From contig NZ_JAKCFA010000022.1 of NCBI RefSeq assembly GCF_024198215.1, forward strand, positions 62,001 through 126,000: a DNA stretch of 64,000 nt. Direction: 5' to 3'. The stretch comes from Myxococcus qinghaiensis. GTDB lineage: Bacteria; Myxococcota; Myxococcia; Myxococcales; Myxococcaceae. The translations under genes and the position numbers were made by a program. Of the stretch, positions 48,601 to 56,750 are shown in pieces. Numbering within the stretch: the first letter of the stretch is position 1; each line of letters begins with the position of its first letter. The notes under the pieces were generated by a model. The model was not told the DNA's origin. It was given only the letters and a program-made list of their open reading frames with translations, and ran no database searches.

Positions 48601-49415
48601 CCTCCGCCACGGCGGCTTCGTCGGGCTCGGATTTGAATGGCGCGGCGGTGCGCGAGGCGTGCGTCACGCTGCGAGGGCGGCTGGCGCCGGTGGCCGTGAA
48701 GCTGCTGGCGGAGCGGCATGGGCGGACCGTGGCGCCGGAGGCCGTGGAGTTCCACGACGGGCGCGTGGGCGTGCGGGATGCGTCCGTGTCCTTCGCGGAG
48801 GTGGTGGACGCGGCATACATGGCGCGTGTGGGGCTCTCGGTGACGGGCTACTACCAGACGCCGGGCATCGGCTACGACAAGGCGAAGGGCCGAGGAAAGC
48901 CGTTCCTCTACTTCGCGTATGGCGCGGCGGTGACGGAGGTGGAAGTGGACGGACACACGGGCATGAAGCGGGTGCTCCGCGTGGACCTGCTGGAGGACGT
49001 GGGCGACTCGCTCAACCCGGGCGTGGACCGGGGACAGATTGAAGGCGGCTTCGTCCAGGGCATGGGCTGGCTGACGGGCGAAGACCTGCGCTGGGATGCG
49101 AAGGGACGGCTGCTCACGCACTCGGCCAGCACGTATCCGGTGCCGGCGTTTAGCGACGCGCCGGTGGACTTCCGAGTGCGGCTGCTGGAGCGGGCGCGGC
49201 AGCACAACACGATTCACGGCAGCAAGGCCGTGGGCGAGCCGCCGCTGATGCTGGCGTTGTCGGTGCGCGAAGCGCTGAGGGACGCGGTGGGCGCGTTCGG
49301 GGCTCCGGGCGGAGAGGTGGAGCTGGCCTCCCCTGCCACGCATGAGGCGCTGTTCCTGGCCATCCAGAAGCGCGAGGCCCGGAGCAAGGTGGAGTCGGGA
49401 CTGGTCGCGGCTTAG
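45603..49415 (+). CDS. xdh: Xanthine dehydrogenase/aldehyde oxidase-type molybdenum hydroxylase, single chain
   Basis: A 1270-aa protein that fuses the three modules encoded separately in many bacteria. Residues 1-165 carry two [2Fe-2S] clusters: Cys41, 46, 49 and 70, then Cys109, 112, 144 and 146 (CGFCTPG, CRCTGY). Residues about 190-500 are the FAD domain (LVAGATELGVD; RQRATLSGNLVTASPIGD). From about 540 to the end is the molybdopterin domain with GGGFGGKE, FRGFGGPQ, TEMGQGLHTK and the catalytic Glu of VGEPPLMLALSVREAL. It oxidises hypoxanthine or xanthine (or an aldehyde) in the cytosol. Start chosen at the ATGA overlap with xdhC. Confidence 0.94.
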   Translation: MSTMFEFRLNGTLVRVADVSPNTTLLDFLRARGATGTKQGCAEGDCGACTVAMVDRDAQGNRCLRAFNSCITLVPMVAGREVVTVEGVGSREKPHPVQQAMVKHYGSQCGFCTPGFIVSMAEAYSRPEVCTPEAVADQLCGNICRCTGYRPIRDAMMEALAARDAAVGLQPLPGTPLGGPASPVSALSYEAGGQKFLRPTSWEELLALKAAHPEALLVAGATELGVDITKKARRFAFLISTEGVESLRAIRREADGWYVGGAATLVDLEDALGKDIPEVGKMLNVFASRQIRQRATLSGNLVTASPIGDLAPVLLALDARMVLSSVKGERTVALSDFFLAYRKTALQVDEVVRFIVIPHGPSEDSGLKRVSDAFKVSKRRELDISIVAAGFCVELDAGGVVRTARLGYGGVAATPIRARRTEELLVGQPWTRETMDKVLPALAGELSPISDLRGSAEYRRGLIVSLFEKFFSGEQSPSLDAAPGFLTGDAEAPSDASRVLRHESALGHVTGAAKYVDDVAQSRPMLEVWPVCSPHAHARILRRDATAARALPGVVTVLLAEDIPGMNDTGPIRHDEPLLAKDEVLFHGQLVAVVVGESIDACREAAKQVVVEYEPLPAILTVEDAMAQGSYHTEPHVIRRGDVDAALAASPRRLSGTVTMGGQEHFYLETQAAFAEKGDDGDVTVVSSTQHPSEVQAVISHVLHLPRSRVVVQSPRMGGGFGGKETQGNSPAAIVALAAWHTGRPVRWMMDRDVDMMVTGKRHPFHATFDVGFNEQGKLLALRAQLVSNAGWSLDLSESITDRALFHLDNAYYIPAMSYTGRVAKTHLVSNTAFRGFGGPQGMLVGEEVLDRVARTLGLPPEEVRERNFYRGTGETNTTHYGQELEDERLPHLWRELKDSSDFARRRREVEEFNAGSPRIKRGLAMTPMKFGISFTATFLNQAGALVHMYRDGSVMLSHGGTEMGQGLHTKIQGVAMRELGLPAEAIRVAKTVTDKVPNTSATAASSGSDLNGAAVREACVTLRGRLAPVAVKLLAERHGRTVAPEAVEFHDGRVGVRDASVSFAEVVDAAYMARVGLSVTGYYQTPGIGYDKAKGRGKPFLYFAYGAAVTEVEVDGHTGMKRVLRVDLLEDVGDSLNPGVDRGQIEGGFVQGMGWLTGEDLRWDAKGRLLTHSASTYPVPAFSDAPVDFRVRLLERARQHNTIHGSKAVGEPPLMLALSVREALRDAVGAFGAPGGEVELASPATHEALFLAIQKREARSKVESGLVAA

Positions 49416-49453
49416 CCTCCGGGCACCGATTCATCGAGGGACTTGGAGGTGAC

Positions 49454-50053
49454 GTGGACACGCAGACACTGAAGTCCCTGAAGGCGAAGCTCCGCCCCGT
49501 TCAAGACGAGGACCTCGAGCAGATTCGTGACGAGGACATCGCTGGCGTCCTCAGCGGGGACAGTTGGGTTCACGAGGGAGACCTCGTGATTGAGGGAGAC
49601 CTCAGCGTGACGGATGGAGCGCTGTTGGTCCTGGGTGACCTGACGGTGAGCGGCGAGGTCACGACGGACGAGACGGGTACGCTGGCGGTCACAGGTCAGC
49701 TCAAGGCTCATCACCTCTACCTGGAGGGCAACCTGGAGGTTCACGGGGACGCCACGCTCAGCGGTGTCGTCTACGGCTTCTACGAAGCGGGCATCTCCCG
49801 GGTCCACGGCAAGACGACCGCGAAGCTCGGCCTGATTGGCAATCACGACTGGTCTTGCGACAGCGAGCACTACGAAGTCGTCGGTCGCTTCAGCAACCAC
49901 AGCAAGCTCGTGGAGGGAGACCCTGAAGCCATCCGCAAGCTCGTCGGCGACGCAGAGTTCGCCCAGCTCGCGCGCATGCTGGGGGTGAGCAAGGATGAGA
50001 CCGCGGGCAAGTCAAACAGCGCCTGGGGACTGAGCCTCTTCCACCGGGTCTGA
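49454..50053 (+). CDS. Polymer-forming (bactofilin-like) repeat protein
   Basis: A 199-aa protein from a GTG with GGAGGT 4 bases upstream. The middle (about residues 38-120) has short repeats with regular hydrophobic spacing (DLVIEGDLSVTDGALLVLGDLTVSG, TGTLAVTGQLKAHHLYLEGNL), the right-handed beta-helix pattern of polymer-forming cytoskeletal proteins. The C-terminal 60 residues differ from bactofilins and contain a Gly/Asn/His-rich loop. Located 38 bp after xdh but not obviously related to it. It is the last GC-rich gene before the AT-richer island. Confidence 0.65.
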   Translation: MDTQTLKSLKAKLRPVQDEDLEQIRDEDIAGVLSGDSWVHEGDLVIEGDLSVTDGALLVLGDLTVSGEVTTDETGTLAVTGQLKAHHLYLEGNLEVHGDATLSGVVYGFYEAGISRVHGKTTAKLGLIGNHDWSCDSEHYEVVGRFSNHSKLVEGDPEAIRKLVGDAEFAQLARMLGVSKDETAGKSNSAWGLSLFHRV

Positions 50054-50232
50054 CCTGGCCGCATCAGCCTTCTGCTCAGAACAGGGGGCGCTGTCAGACT
50101 TTGTCGAACCCGCACTAAAGATACCGCTTACTTCCAGGGCATTCTTGATTGCCTTATCAGCAATCAGCACAAACACCAAACACGCACACACCATACAAGT
50201 CAACTAAACCAACAATAATACACAAAGCCATC

Positions 50233-53200
50233 TCACAAATCCATCAATGCCTGAACAAGACCAATAACTTCCGAGCGACTCACCACACTCTCTATTCCCA
50301 TACCAGTCGACGAGTCTCGCCCCAGAAGCTCCTGCAACCAGGACAAGAAGCCTTCCTGAAGAAAAGATGCTGGGCTAGCCGCTGCAATATACTCCCCCAC
50401 CAAAGCATCGACCTTTGCACGATCAATTGGACATCGGCGTCGCAGAATCAGCGCAGATTCAGGATTTCGAATCCCAAACTCAACTCGAGTCGCCAAGGCA
50501 GAGAACTCCTCAGCCAATTCCGCGTTTCCCATAAAACTCGAAATGGACAGTCCTGCTCTCAGAACCCAACCCCACTGCTCGACAACGTAGCTACCGCAAA
50601 ACACTGCGACCTGCTCCAAGACGTCCTCGAACCCCTCTGGTGGTTGACCAGTCTCCTCCTCCAACCAAGAACCAACCTGCGCCTTCACCTCCTTGTCCCG
50701 AAGCGTTAAGTACGCAATTTTCGACAAAGGCAATCCCGAAACCCACGCTAACAGAACAGCCTGGAAATTCTCTTCATTTACCGGAAATCCACGCCGTCCA
50801 ACCGATCTGAACACATCCCCCGTCAACTCCTTCACATCTATTTTTCTTGCAACAAGCCTATCTGCTATTTCAGCCAACAACGACTCCCAGACAATCCCAT
50901 GCCTCTGCCGTAGAACCTTCCCCTTCCTGGGTTCACCCACGGGCTGAAATCCCGCAGCCAGTCGAGACAACTCCAAACCAGATCGCGGCGAAAGCCCAGT
51001 CTGAACAACCTTAACCCCGAGAGGAGTGAGCGCCAGGGGACTATTCCTCACAAACAAGGGATAATCAGCAACACCCAACATGTCATCAATCAACTCTACA
51101 ACAATCCCCTTCAACACCTGCCGAGCGTTGGAATCCTGCGCGGCAAGAAACGAGGAAACAAATGAATCCTCCTGCTCCTCACTGGGCTGAAAAGCATCGA
51201 GTTGCGCCGCAAACAAAGACTCCACAACTGGCACCACATCCTCTAGCGCCTTCGTCTGGACGGCAGCGAACTCCGACGAAAGAGCTCGAACAATCGACGA
51301 CTCCATTCGAATGTCGGCCGGCCTTATATACAGTCGATAATACTCTCTCCGCCGATGCACGTAATTATTCGACGGCTCTCTCGTCGGAACGTCAACAATA
51401 ACGGTATCCCCCTCCGCGAAAACACCCGCCCTGCCACATCGCCCTGCAATATTTCTAAACAACAGCGTCGGCAGAGGGCTCATCATCCCATATCTATACT
51501 GCTGCCAATTCGCAATCACCACAACTCGAAACGGGAGATCAACCCCCTCAGCCAGCGTCGTAGTCGACGCAACAACTCTGCACAACTGTTCCTCTATTGC
51601 ACCCTCCACCCTCTCTCGAACCCAACTTGGGAGTGCAGCATTGTGATACGCCACGCCACGTCGCAAACACGTCTGTAGGCTATACAGGTGGGGGAACTTC
51701 TCAATAAGCTCTCTTGCAAGAACACTCAATCGGTGATCTTCATCCAGAGGAGAGAGTAGGTTTGCAATCTTCTCCGCAAGCTCCCTGCTCTCAGCCCGAG
51801 TCGAAGCCACAACTAATACCGGGGCATTTAATCTACCATGCTGCTCAACAACAACTGCAGCCACATTATCTCGAACGCCCTCTCGATGCCGCTTGAGCAC
51901 ATGGCTAAATTGCGAATTTGGCGATGCTTGAATTTGATTTGGAAATTCCGTACTGCCGGACCAATCCGGGATTGAGGCATCTGCATCCTCTCGCAGTCGC
52001 TCCCCAGGCGTATAATAATGAATCTCCCGATCAGGACCCGCAACCGCCAGTCGCCGGCCAGTTGGTCGCCAATCAGAACGAATCACTTGACTGGGGCTAA
52101 CGGCAAGCCAGGAAGCGAGATTATCTGCCAAGGTCAAAACAGGTGACAGTGCAACGATTTTCGCCCTTTGCTCAACGGGCATCGATAGCAGCCTCGCGAC
52201 AAGTCCTTCATAGCGAATCCCGCGAGCTCCTTGCTCCACCAAATGAAACTCATCAAAAACACAACACGCAATTTTTGACATTAACTGCGGTGAACTCCGG
52301 AGCAAGCTATCGAACGCCTCTGGCGTCGAAACGAGTAGCGTTTTGGAGCCAGCCCCAAATTCCAATGTTGACTCTAGATACCCACCTCGACGCATCTCGC
52401 AACGGATACCAACTCCGCCCAATCTACCTTGCATCCTCCGATGGAGCTGATCGGCAAGGGCACGATAGGGAGCCAAGTACACCCCAAGCGGCCGCTCTTC
52501 GGTTAATGCCCCAACAATAGCCAATTCCCCCAGGAGACTCTTCCCTGTACTTGTTGGAAGAAGAACAATCGAATTAGCTCGCCCTCTGACTAGTCCATCT
52601 ACTTCAAGCGCCTTGACTTGAGTAGGAAAGAGGAGGGGCGAAACATCCCCAACAAGCGACTCTACATAAGAGTGATTTTCAAACCCCGCATCACTCAAAC
52701 ACCTAGCTGCACACAACTCGGAAAACCGTCGCTGCGCCATCTCCCAGAACAAAAACAAATACTGATCAAAATCCGGAAGAAACTGACCTTCGCGCGCATA
52801 GAACAACAAAAGACTGTCCGTAGCCTCTTGATGATCGACCTCATTTCCGCGCAAGAAATAACGCTTTAGAGCTCTTACATATTGAACCAAGCCCAGCAAT
52901 GGACCAGGATCAAGATCACGAACACGACTTGCAATCAACCTCAGCACCCATCGCTCGAATGGACCAGCATTACCAGCCCCACCCTCAAGTGCCTTATTCG
53001 CATACACAGCAGCTGTCGAAAAATTTCCCGCAGCAGCAAAACCCACCGCAGCCAACGTAGCAAGCGAACGGGTAGCGTATTTGGCCTGAGCCCTGTATGA
53101 ATTACCGGATGCCCTCGCCAAGAGACTCGCAGCAAGATCTTCTTTGCCATCAGCCTTAAAGAGGGCATCTACGCCAAGCGATGCAAAGTCCAAGTTTAAG

Positions 53201-53340
53201 CGAAGCAGATTATTCTCAGCCTCCTCCCAATTACCATCACTTGGCGACTGCAGTTTTCGATGCCACAGAGCAACATTCCGCTCAGTGTCATCCAGGCCTG
53301 CAGCCAGGCAAGCCTCTCTAAAACTCTCATTTAGGGCCAT
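50233..53340 (-). CDS. hamB: Ski2/Hel308-like DExH helicase, HamB-like (Hachiman-type defence)
   Basis: A 1035-aa protein. The N-terminal 230 residues are a helical region. The helicase core follows: Q motif (FPTQ, Gln241), Walker A (PTSTGKS, 262-268), DEFH (363-366), motif III-like ALSPV, motif V (ASTTTLAEGVDLP, 591-603) and motif VI (RNIAGRCGRAG, 629-639). GVAYHNAALP is typical of Hel308/Ski2 enzymes. The C-terminal half is helical with no known domain. It overlaps the upstream nuclease gene by 14 bp. The size and the partner fit HamB, which unwinds DNA in Hachiman defence. G+C is visibly lower than in neighbours, a sign of transfer. Confidence 0.85.
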   Translation of the reverse strand: MALNESFREACLAAGLDDTERNVALWHRKLQSPSDGNWEEAENNLLRLNLDFASLGVDALFKADGKEDLAASLLARASGNSYRAQAKYATRSLATLAAVGFAAAGNFSTAAVYANKALEGGAGNAGPFERWVLRLIASRVRDLDPGPLLGLVQYVRALKRYFLRGNEVDHQEATDSLLLFYAREGQFLPDFDQYLFLFWEMAQRRFSELCAARCLSDAGFENHSYVESLVGDVSPLLFPTQVKALEVDGLVRGRANSIVLLPTSTGKSLLGELAIVGALTEERPLGVYLAPYRALADQLHRRMQGRLGGVGIRCEMRRGGYLESTLEFGAGSKTLLVSTPEAFDSLLRSSPQLMSKIACCVFDEFHLVEQGARGIRYEGLVARLLSMPVEQRAKIVALSPVLTLADNLASWLAVSPSQVIRSDWRPTGRRLAVAGPDREIHYYTPGERLREDADASIPDWSGSTEFPNQIQASPNSQFSHVLKRHREGVRDNVAAVVVEQHGRLNAPVLVVASTRAESRELAEKIANLLSPLDEDHRLSVLARELIEKFPHLYSLQTCLRRGVAYHNAALPSWVRERVEGAIEEQLCRVVASTTTLAEGVDLPFRVVVIANWQQYRYGMMSPLPTLLFRNIAGRCGRAGVFAEGDTVIVDVPTREPSNNYVHRRREYYRLYIRPADIRMESSIVRALSSEFAAVQTKALEDVVPVVESLFAAQLDAFQPSEEQEDSFVSSFLAAQDSNARQVLKGIVVELIDDMLGVADYPLFVRNSPLALTPLGVKVVQTGLSPRSGLELSRLAAGFQPVGEPRKGKVLRQRHGIVWESLLAEIADRLVARKIDVKELTGDVFRSVGRRGFPVNEENFQAVLLAWVSGLPLSKIAYLTLRDKEVKAQVGSWLEEETGQPPEGFEDVLEQVAVFCGSYVVEQWGWVLRAGLSISSFMGNAELAEEFSALATRVEFGIRNPESALILRRRCPIDRAKVDALVGEYIAAASPASFLQEGFLSWLQELLGRDSSTGMGIESVVSRSEVIGLVQALMDL

Positions 53341-54136
53341 TCACAACCTCAGAAATAGCTTGCTTCAGCAGTGCCGAAAAACTTGGCGTCTCAATACACC
53401 TCAACATAACCTGCTGAGCGACCCAGCCGTCAGCCCTTAACAACCGAGAAAGTTCCTCAAATGCCTGTTGTCGCCGTTCTGATGCATTAGGCGCACTCTT
53501 GAGCTGTGAGCAAATAAGCAATCCCACAAGCGAAATTTTGGGGGAAGAAGCAGGATTCTTTCCAACTATATCCTTAACGACAGGGATTAAATCAGCGCGT
53601 CCCTTGTGATACTTAAGGCTCGATAGGACCCGTCCAACCCGACAAGCGAGACGGCCTTGAACTGCTCCTCTGAATAGGCTCTCGAAATCAGTCCGAAGAC
53701 TAGATTTGACACCTGCGATCAGAGCAACTCCATCACCGATGCTCGATTTCACTTCAAAAACAAGGAGCTTGAGCTCGGCATCCGGAGTCAAGATCGCAAG
53801 AATGTCAATTCCCGGATCCGAAGAATTCCTCCATGGATTCTCCGCGTTGGGTGCCCAACTCCATGCGCGATCAAAGAGAAGCCAATGTTGTTCTCCGAGT
53901 TCCCACGCCAAAAACTCAGAGAGGTTCCCCTGGAGAGCATTGTCGAGGCCGGGAAGATTGGTCGGTATCTCAGACGACGGATGATTCTTCAACGCATTCG
54001 CCAACAATTGAGCTGCGCGTACGTTGTCCTCTACAACTTCAAGCTGCAACGACCCGCTAGGTTTACCTTTCAGTATTTCGCCAAACTTGCCGACCACCGA
54101 ACCGCGTTGAGAAGGGCCAATCCGTTTAGGCGGCAT
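53327..54136 (-). CDS. hamA: PD-(D/E)XK nuclease-like protein, HamA-like (DUF1837 type)
   Basis: A 269-aa protein. A PD-(D/E)XK active site can be read as Glu74 (NLSEFLAWELGEQHW), Asp111 (SSDPGIDILAI), then Glu128 and Lys130 (LLVFEVKSS). A basic, Arg-rich helical tail follows. No signal peptide. In Hachiman, HamA is a nuclease held inactive by the helicase HamB and released upon phage infection. Order (nuclease, then helicase), sizes (about 300/1000 in known systems) and the 14-bp overlap all agree. HamA assignment rests on architecture, not on a database match. No clear ribosome-binding site is seen. Confidence 0.7.
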   Translation of the reverse strand: MPPKRIGPSQRGSVVGKFGEILKGKPSGSLQLEVVEDNVRAAQLLANALKNHPSSEIPTNLPGLDNALQGNLSEFLAWELGEQHWLLFDRAWSWAPNAENPWRNSSDPGIDILAILTPDAELKLLVFEVKSSIGDGVALIAGVKSSLRTDFESLFRGAVQGRLACRVGRVLSSLKYHKGRADLIPVVKDIVGKNPASSPKISLVGLLICSQLKSAPNASERRQQAFEELSRLLRADGWVAQQVMLRCIETPSFSALLKQAISEVVNGPK

Positions 54137-54149
54137 GCATGAACTTTGA

Positions 54150-54740
54150 CGTGGGGTTGTGTGCTCGTCTGCTATGGTAGCGAATCAAAGACGACACCTG
54201 CAACCCCCAATGATGAAGCCCAGGCCCATGCCGGGGTCGTTTAGACCCACTGACTTGCGTACGCTTAGTGGGAGGTGACGTCGAAAACCGTGGGTAGTGA
54301 TTGCCTTCGCGAGAACCCGCCAAGCTGATGCTTCTACGTGAATTGGGATAGTACGTTCTGCCACGAATCCAGGGCGCTCTATTGCGCATAGGGTACAAAT
54401 ACCCGTTGTACCCTATGCGGAATCCTCGCTCTGAAAATCCTACAAAGCGGATATAGAGATCTGCATCGGATGTAACGCCAGGGACCACGGCTGCAACAGC
54501 GTGGGTAAATCCACACCATGACACCATGTGCAATTAGCCGGGCCAGGGCGTTGTCTGAAATGAGCGAGGCCGACCGGTCATCTTCCACTGACAGCCAATG
54601 CGCAATTTCGCTATTTACCTAGACTGGCTAAACATCACTGCAGACTGGGACGCTCGTGAGAAGGGCTGCGATAACATTATTGCGCAGTGGCCAGTTGAGT
54701 GCATACTCAGCGGCGGCTCCACCGCCCCATTGAAGAAGGG
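54150..54740. other. Non-coding, hairpin-rich stretch upstream of the nuclease gene
   Basis: No convincing gene lies here; the open frames have poor composition. Visible features are a 14-bp perfect inverted repeat (54385-54419), a weaker CCCACT/AGTGGG dyad around the palindrome GCGTACGC (54246-54272), and near 54590-54700 the repeat pair GCCAATGCGCAAT / ATTGCGCAGTGGC, which resembles worn ends of a mobile element. The stretch separates the island from the hydrolase genes. A promoter for the defence pair must lie in its left part; TACCAT (as read on the - strand) is a possible -10. Confidence 0.4.
54385..54419. repeat. Perfect 14-bp inverted repeat with 7-base loop
   Basis: CGCATAGGGTACAA pairs with TTGTACCCTATGCG across ATACCCG. 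There is no T-run and no adjacent gene end, so a protein-binding operator, a recombination site or an RNA hairpin are all possible. Confidence 0.8.
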
Positions 54741-54760
54741 GTTCGCCAACCCGCGAGCCC

Positions 54761-55750
54761 TCAACTCACCACCCGCTCGGCCCCCGGACGCACAGCATCG
54801 GGAGGGACAGGCAGATGCGTGGTGTTCTCACCCGGGAAGCGCTCCGAGGCCCACTGTGACAGGTGGTCCACGGACGCCTCAATCGCGCCGCCCGTCGTGA
54901 AGATGTGATTGGTGCCCTTGAGCCGAATCCGCGACAGGTTCGGGTGCGGCAGGTCCGCCAGCGATGAACGATGGATGCGGTCGAAGAACACATCCCTCAA
55001 CTTCCCCTCCGCCGTCAGAACCAGCACCGGCTGCCCGCGCTCCACCACGCGCTGCCACGCTCGCACCAGCGGCACGTTCGCCACCGCCGGTAACGAATCC
55101 CAGTCCATCAACAAGTCCAACAGTCGCTGCCGAGGGAACGGCACGTACTTGAACAGCCGCGCGTACTCGTTCTCCCGCGTCAGCATCCGCATCCAACCCC
55201 AGTACGAAAACAGCTTCGACGTCACCCGCTTCAATGACAGTCGCGAGTGCTCCGTCTCCACCGCCGTCCCCTCCCCGCCCACCGCCGCGGCTTCCTGCTC
55301 CGACAGGTAGAACTCCGGCTCGAACATGAACAGGCCGCGCACGCCCTCGGGCTCACGGTCCGCCAGGTACAGCGCCGTCGTCGCCGCCCCACACAGCCCG
55401 CCCATCAACATCCCCTCCAGCCCATGCCTCCGCTGGAGCTCCTCCCGCACGGCGCTCGCCACGTCCACGAAGCCGCCCTTGCACACGAGCTGGTACAGCT
55501 CCGACGTCATCTCCGGCAGCGGCCCATCCGAATCCCCCAACCCCGGCAGGTCCACGCGGAAACACGGGAACCCCTCCGCCGAGAGCCGGTCCGCCGCCTG
55601 CACCGACAGCCCCCCATGCCCCGAGCGCGGCACATGCCCCGGGTTCAGGAAGAGCACTCCCACGGAACGCCGGGGCACGGACGACGACGGAGGATGGAAC
55701 GTCCCCCACAGCCGATGGCCCTTCACCTCGAGCTGGATCAGCTCCCTCAT
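54761..55750 (-). CDS. Alpha/beta hydrolase with Cys at the nucleophile position (exosortase-A-system hydrolase-1-like)
   Basis: A 329-aa protein. The alpha/beta-hydrolase fold shows an oxyanion strand (VGVLFLNPGHVPRSGHGGLS), DLPGLGDSDG and a nucleophile elbow GGLCGAATT, where Cys replaces the usual Ser. The His near the end is NHIFTTGG. Cys at this position is typical of the hydrolases found beside exosortase A. Its partner gene overlaps by 4 bp upstream. No exosortase is in view, so the true substrate is open; acyl transfer or thioester hydrolysis is likely. Confidence 0.8.
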   Translation of the reverse strand: MRELIQLEVKGHRLWGTFHPPSSSVPRRSVGVLFLNPGHVPRSGHGGLSVQAADRLSAEGFPCFRVDLPGLGDSDGPLPEMTSELYQLVCKGGFVDVASAVREELQRRHGLEGMLMGGLCGAATTALYLADREPEGVRGLFMFEPEFYLSEQEAAAVGGEGTAVETEHSRLSLKRVTSKLFSYWGWMRMLTRENEYARLFKYVPFPRQRLLDLLMDWDSLPAVANVPLVRAWQRVVERGQPVLVLTAEGKLRDVFFDRIHRSSLADLPHPNLSRIRLKGTNHIFTTGGAIEASVDHLSQWASERFPGENTTHLPVPPDAVRPGAERVVS

Positions 55751-56568
55751 GACCGAGCCTCCTGGCCCACACCCGTCCCTGCGATGAACCCGAGCCCGTC
55801 CTCATAGAGCTCCGCCAGCTCCGGCAAGAGCCGGTTGCTCGTGGTCCAGAAGAACGGCCGGGGTGCCCGCACCGAACGACTCCTCCCCGGCGCCAGGTGG
55901 CGCTCCGCGGGGCGACCATCCAGGTGCACCACCCGCCACGGGCGCGCCTCGTCCTTCTCCGGAACGGCCAGCCCATACCCCTCCGAGCTGCGCCACAAGC
56001 CACGAGACCAGGGCAATCCCTCCACCTCCACGTGCCGCCCCGCCTCCAGCTCCGTCACGTAGTCCTCGCGCGAGCGCGCCTCCCCTCCCGTCCCCTCCAG
56101 GTTGTCCGCCGCCACCTTCCGGCGAAGCACTTCCATCAGGTGCGCCCGCCCCGACTCCGGCGGCTCCCACATCAGGAGCCCATCCACCCGCTCCGTCCGG
56201 AACACCCGCGCCGCGAGCAACGCACCGAGTCGAAGCCCATGCACCATCAATGGCACCCCAGGACTCACCCGACGCAGGTGCTCCAGGCCCGTGCGCAGGT
56301 CCTCTTCCCAGCGAGGAAACGTCATCTCGTCGAAGCGCCCCGTGCTCTCGCCAGAGCCCCGGTAGTCCAGCCGCAGCACCTCCACGCCCCTGGCCGCGAG
56401 GAAGCGCGCCCACCTCACCCACACGACGTAGCCGTGCGCACGCTCCAGCCCCAACGGCCCCGCGAGCAGCACCGCCGCCCGACGCTCCGTCAGCGCCCGG
56501 TGGTGAACGAAATAGAGCGAGTCCTCGCCCTGGGAGAGATACCCAGGTGACTCAGTCAATGCCGGCAT
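55747..56568 (-). CDS. Alpha/beta hydrolase (exosortase-A-system hydrolase-2-like)
   Basis: A 273-aa protein. It begins with PALTESPGYLSQGEDSLYFVHH, continues with the oxyanion loop AVLLAGPLGLERAHGYVVW and the DYRGSGEST strand, and then has VHGLRLGALLA where GLSLG would be expected, so the nucleophile Ser appears to be replaced by Arg. A degenerate active site is usual for the second hydrolase of exosortase loci. The 4-bp ATGA overlap with the downstream hydrolase shows coupled translation; the two probably form one enzyme complex. Confidence 0.75.
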   Translation of the reverse strand: MPALTESPGYLSQGEDSLYFVHHRALTERRAAVLLAGPLGLERAHGYVVWVRWARFLAARGVEVLRLDYRGSGESTGRFDEMTFPRWEEDLRTGLEHLRRVSPGVPLMVHGLRLGALLAARVFRTERVDGLLMWEPPESGRAHLMEVLRRKVAADNLEGTGGEARSREDYVTELEAGRHVEVEGLPWSRGLWRSSEGYGLAVPEKDEARPWRVVHLDGRPAERHLAPGRSRSVRAPRPFFWTTSNRLLPELAELYEDGLGFIAGTGVGQEARS

Positions 56569-56750
56569 GTGAGTGGTGAGTCCCCCGCCTTGATGTCGCG
56601 TGATGCTAGGAACGCGTCGCCAAGCGAGTCAAACAGTCGTTGTCACATCTGCAACCGCCGCGCGGTCACCCCTGACACGCCCTGACGCCAGACAGGACAC
56701 ACGCAAGGTCGGTCCCCAAGGACCCAGACGCGCGGAGCACACCGGCGGCA

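Noticed and set aside
54126..54533. A 135-aa - strand open frame in the non-coding flank
   Set aside because: It overlaps the nuclease start, spans the perfect inverted repeat and has no ribosome-binding site or recognisable protein character; I judge it to be chance.
54598..54900. A + strand frame beginning MRNFAIYLDWLN
   Set aside because: Only the first 45 residues look protein-like; it then runs into the antisense of the hydrolase gene. It may be IS debris but cannot be called a gene.
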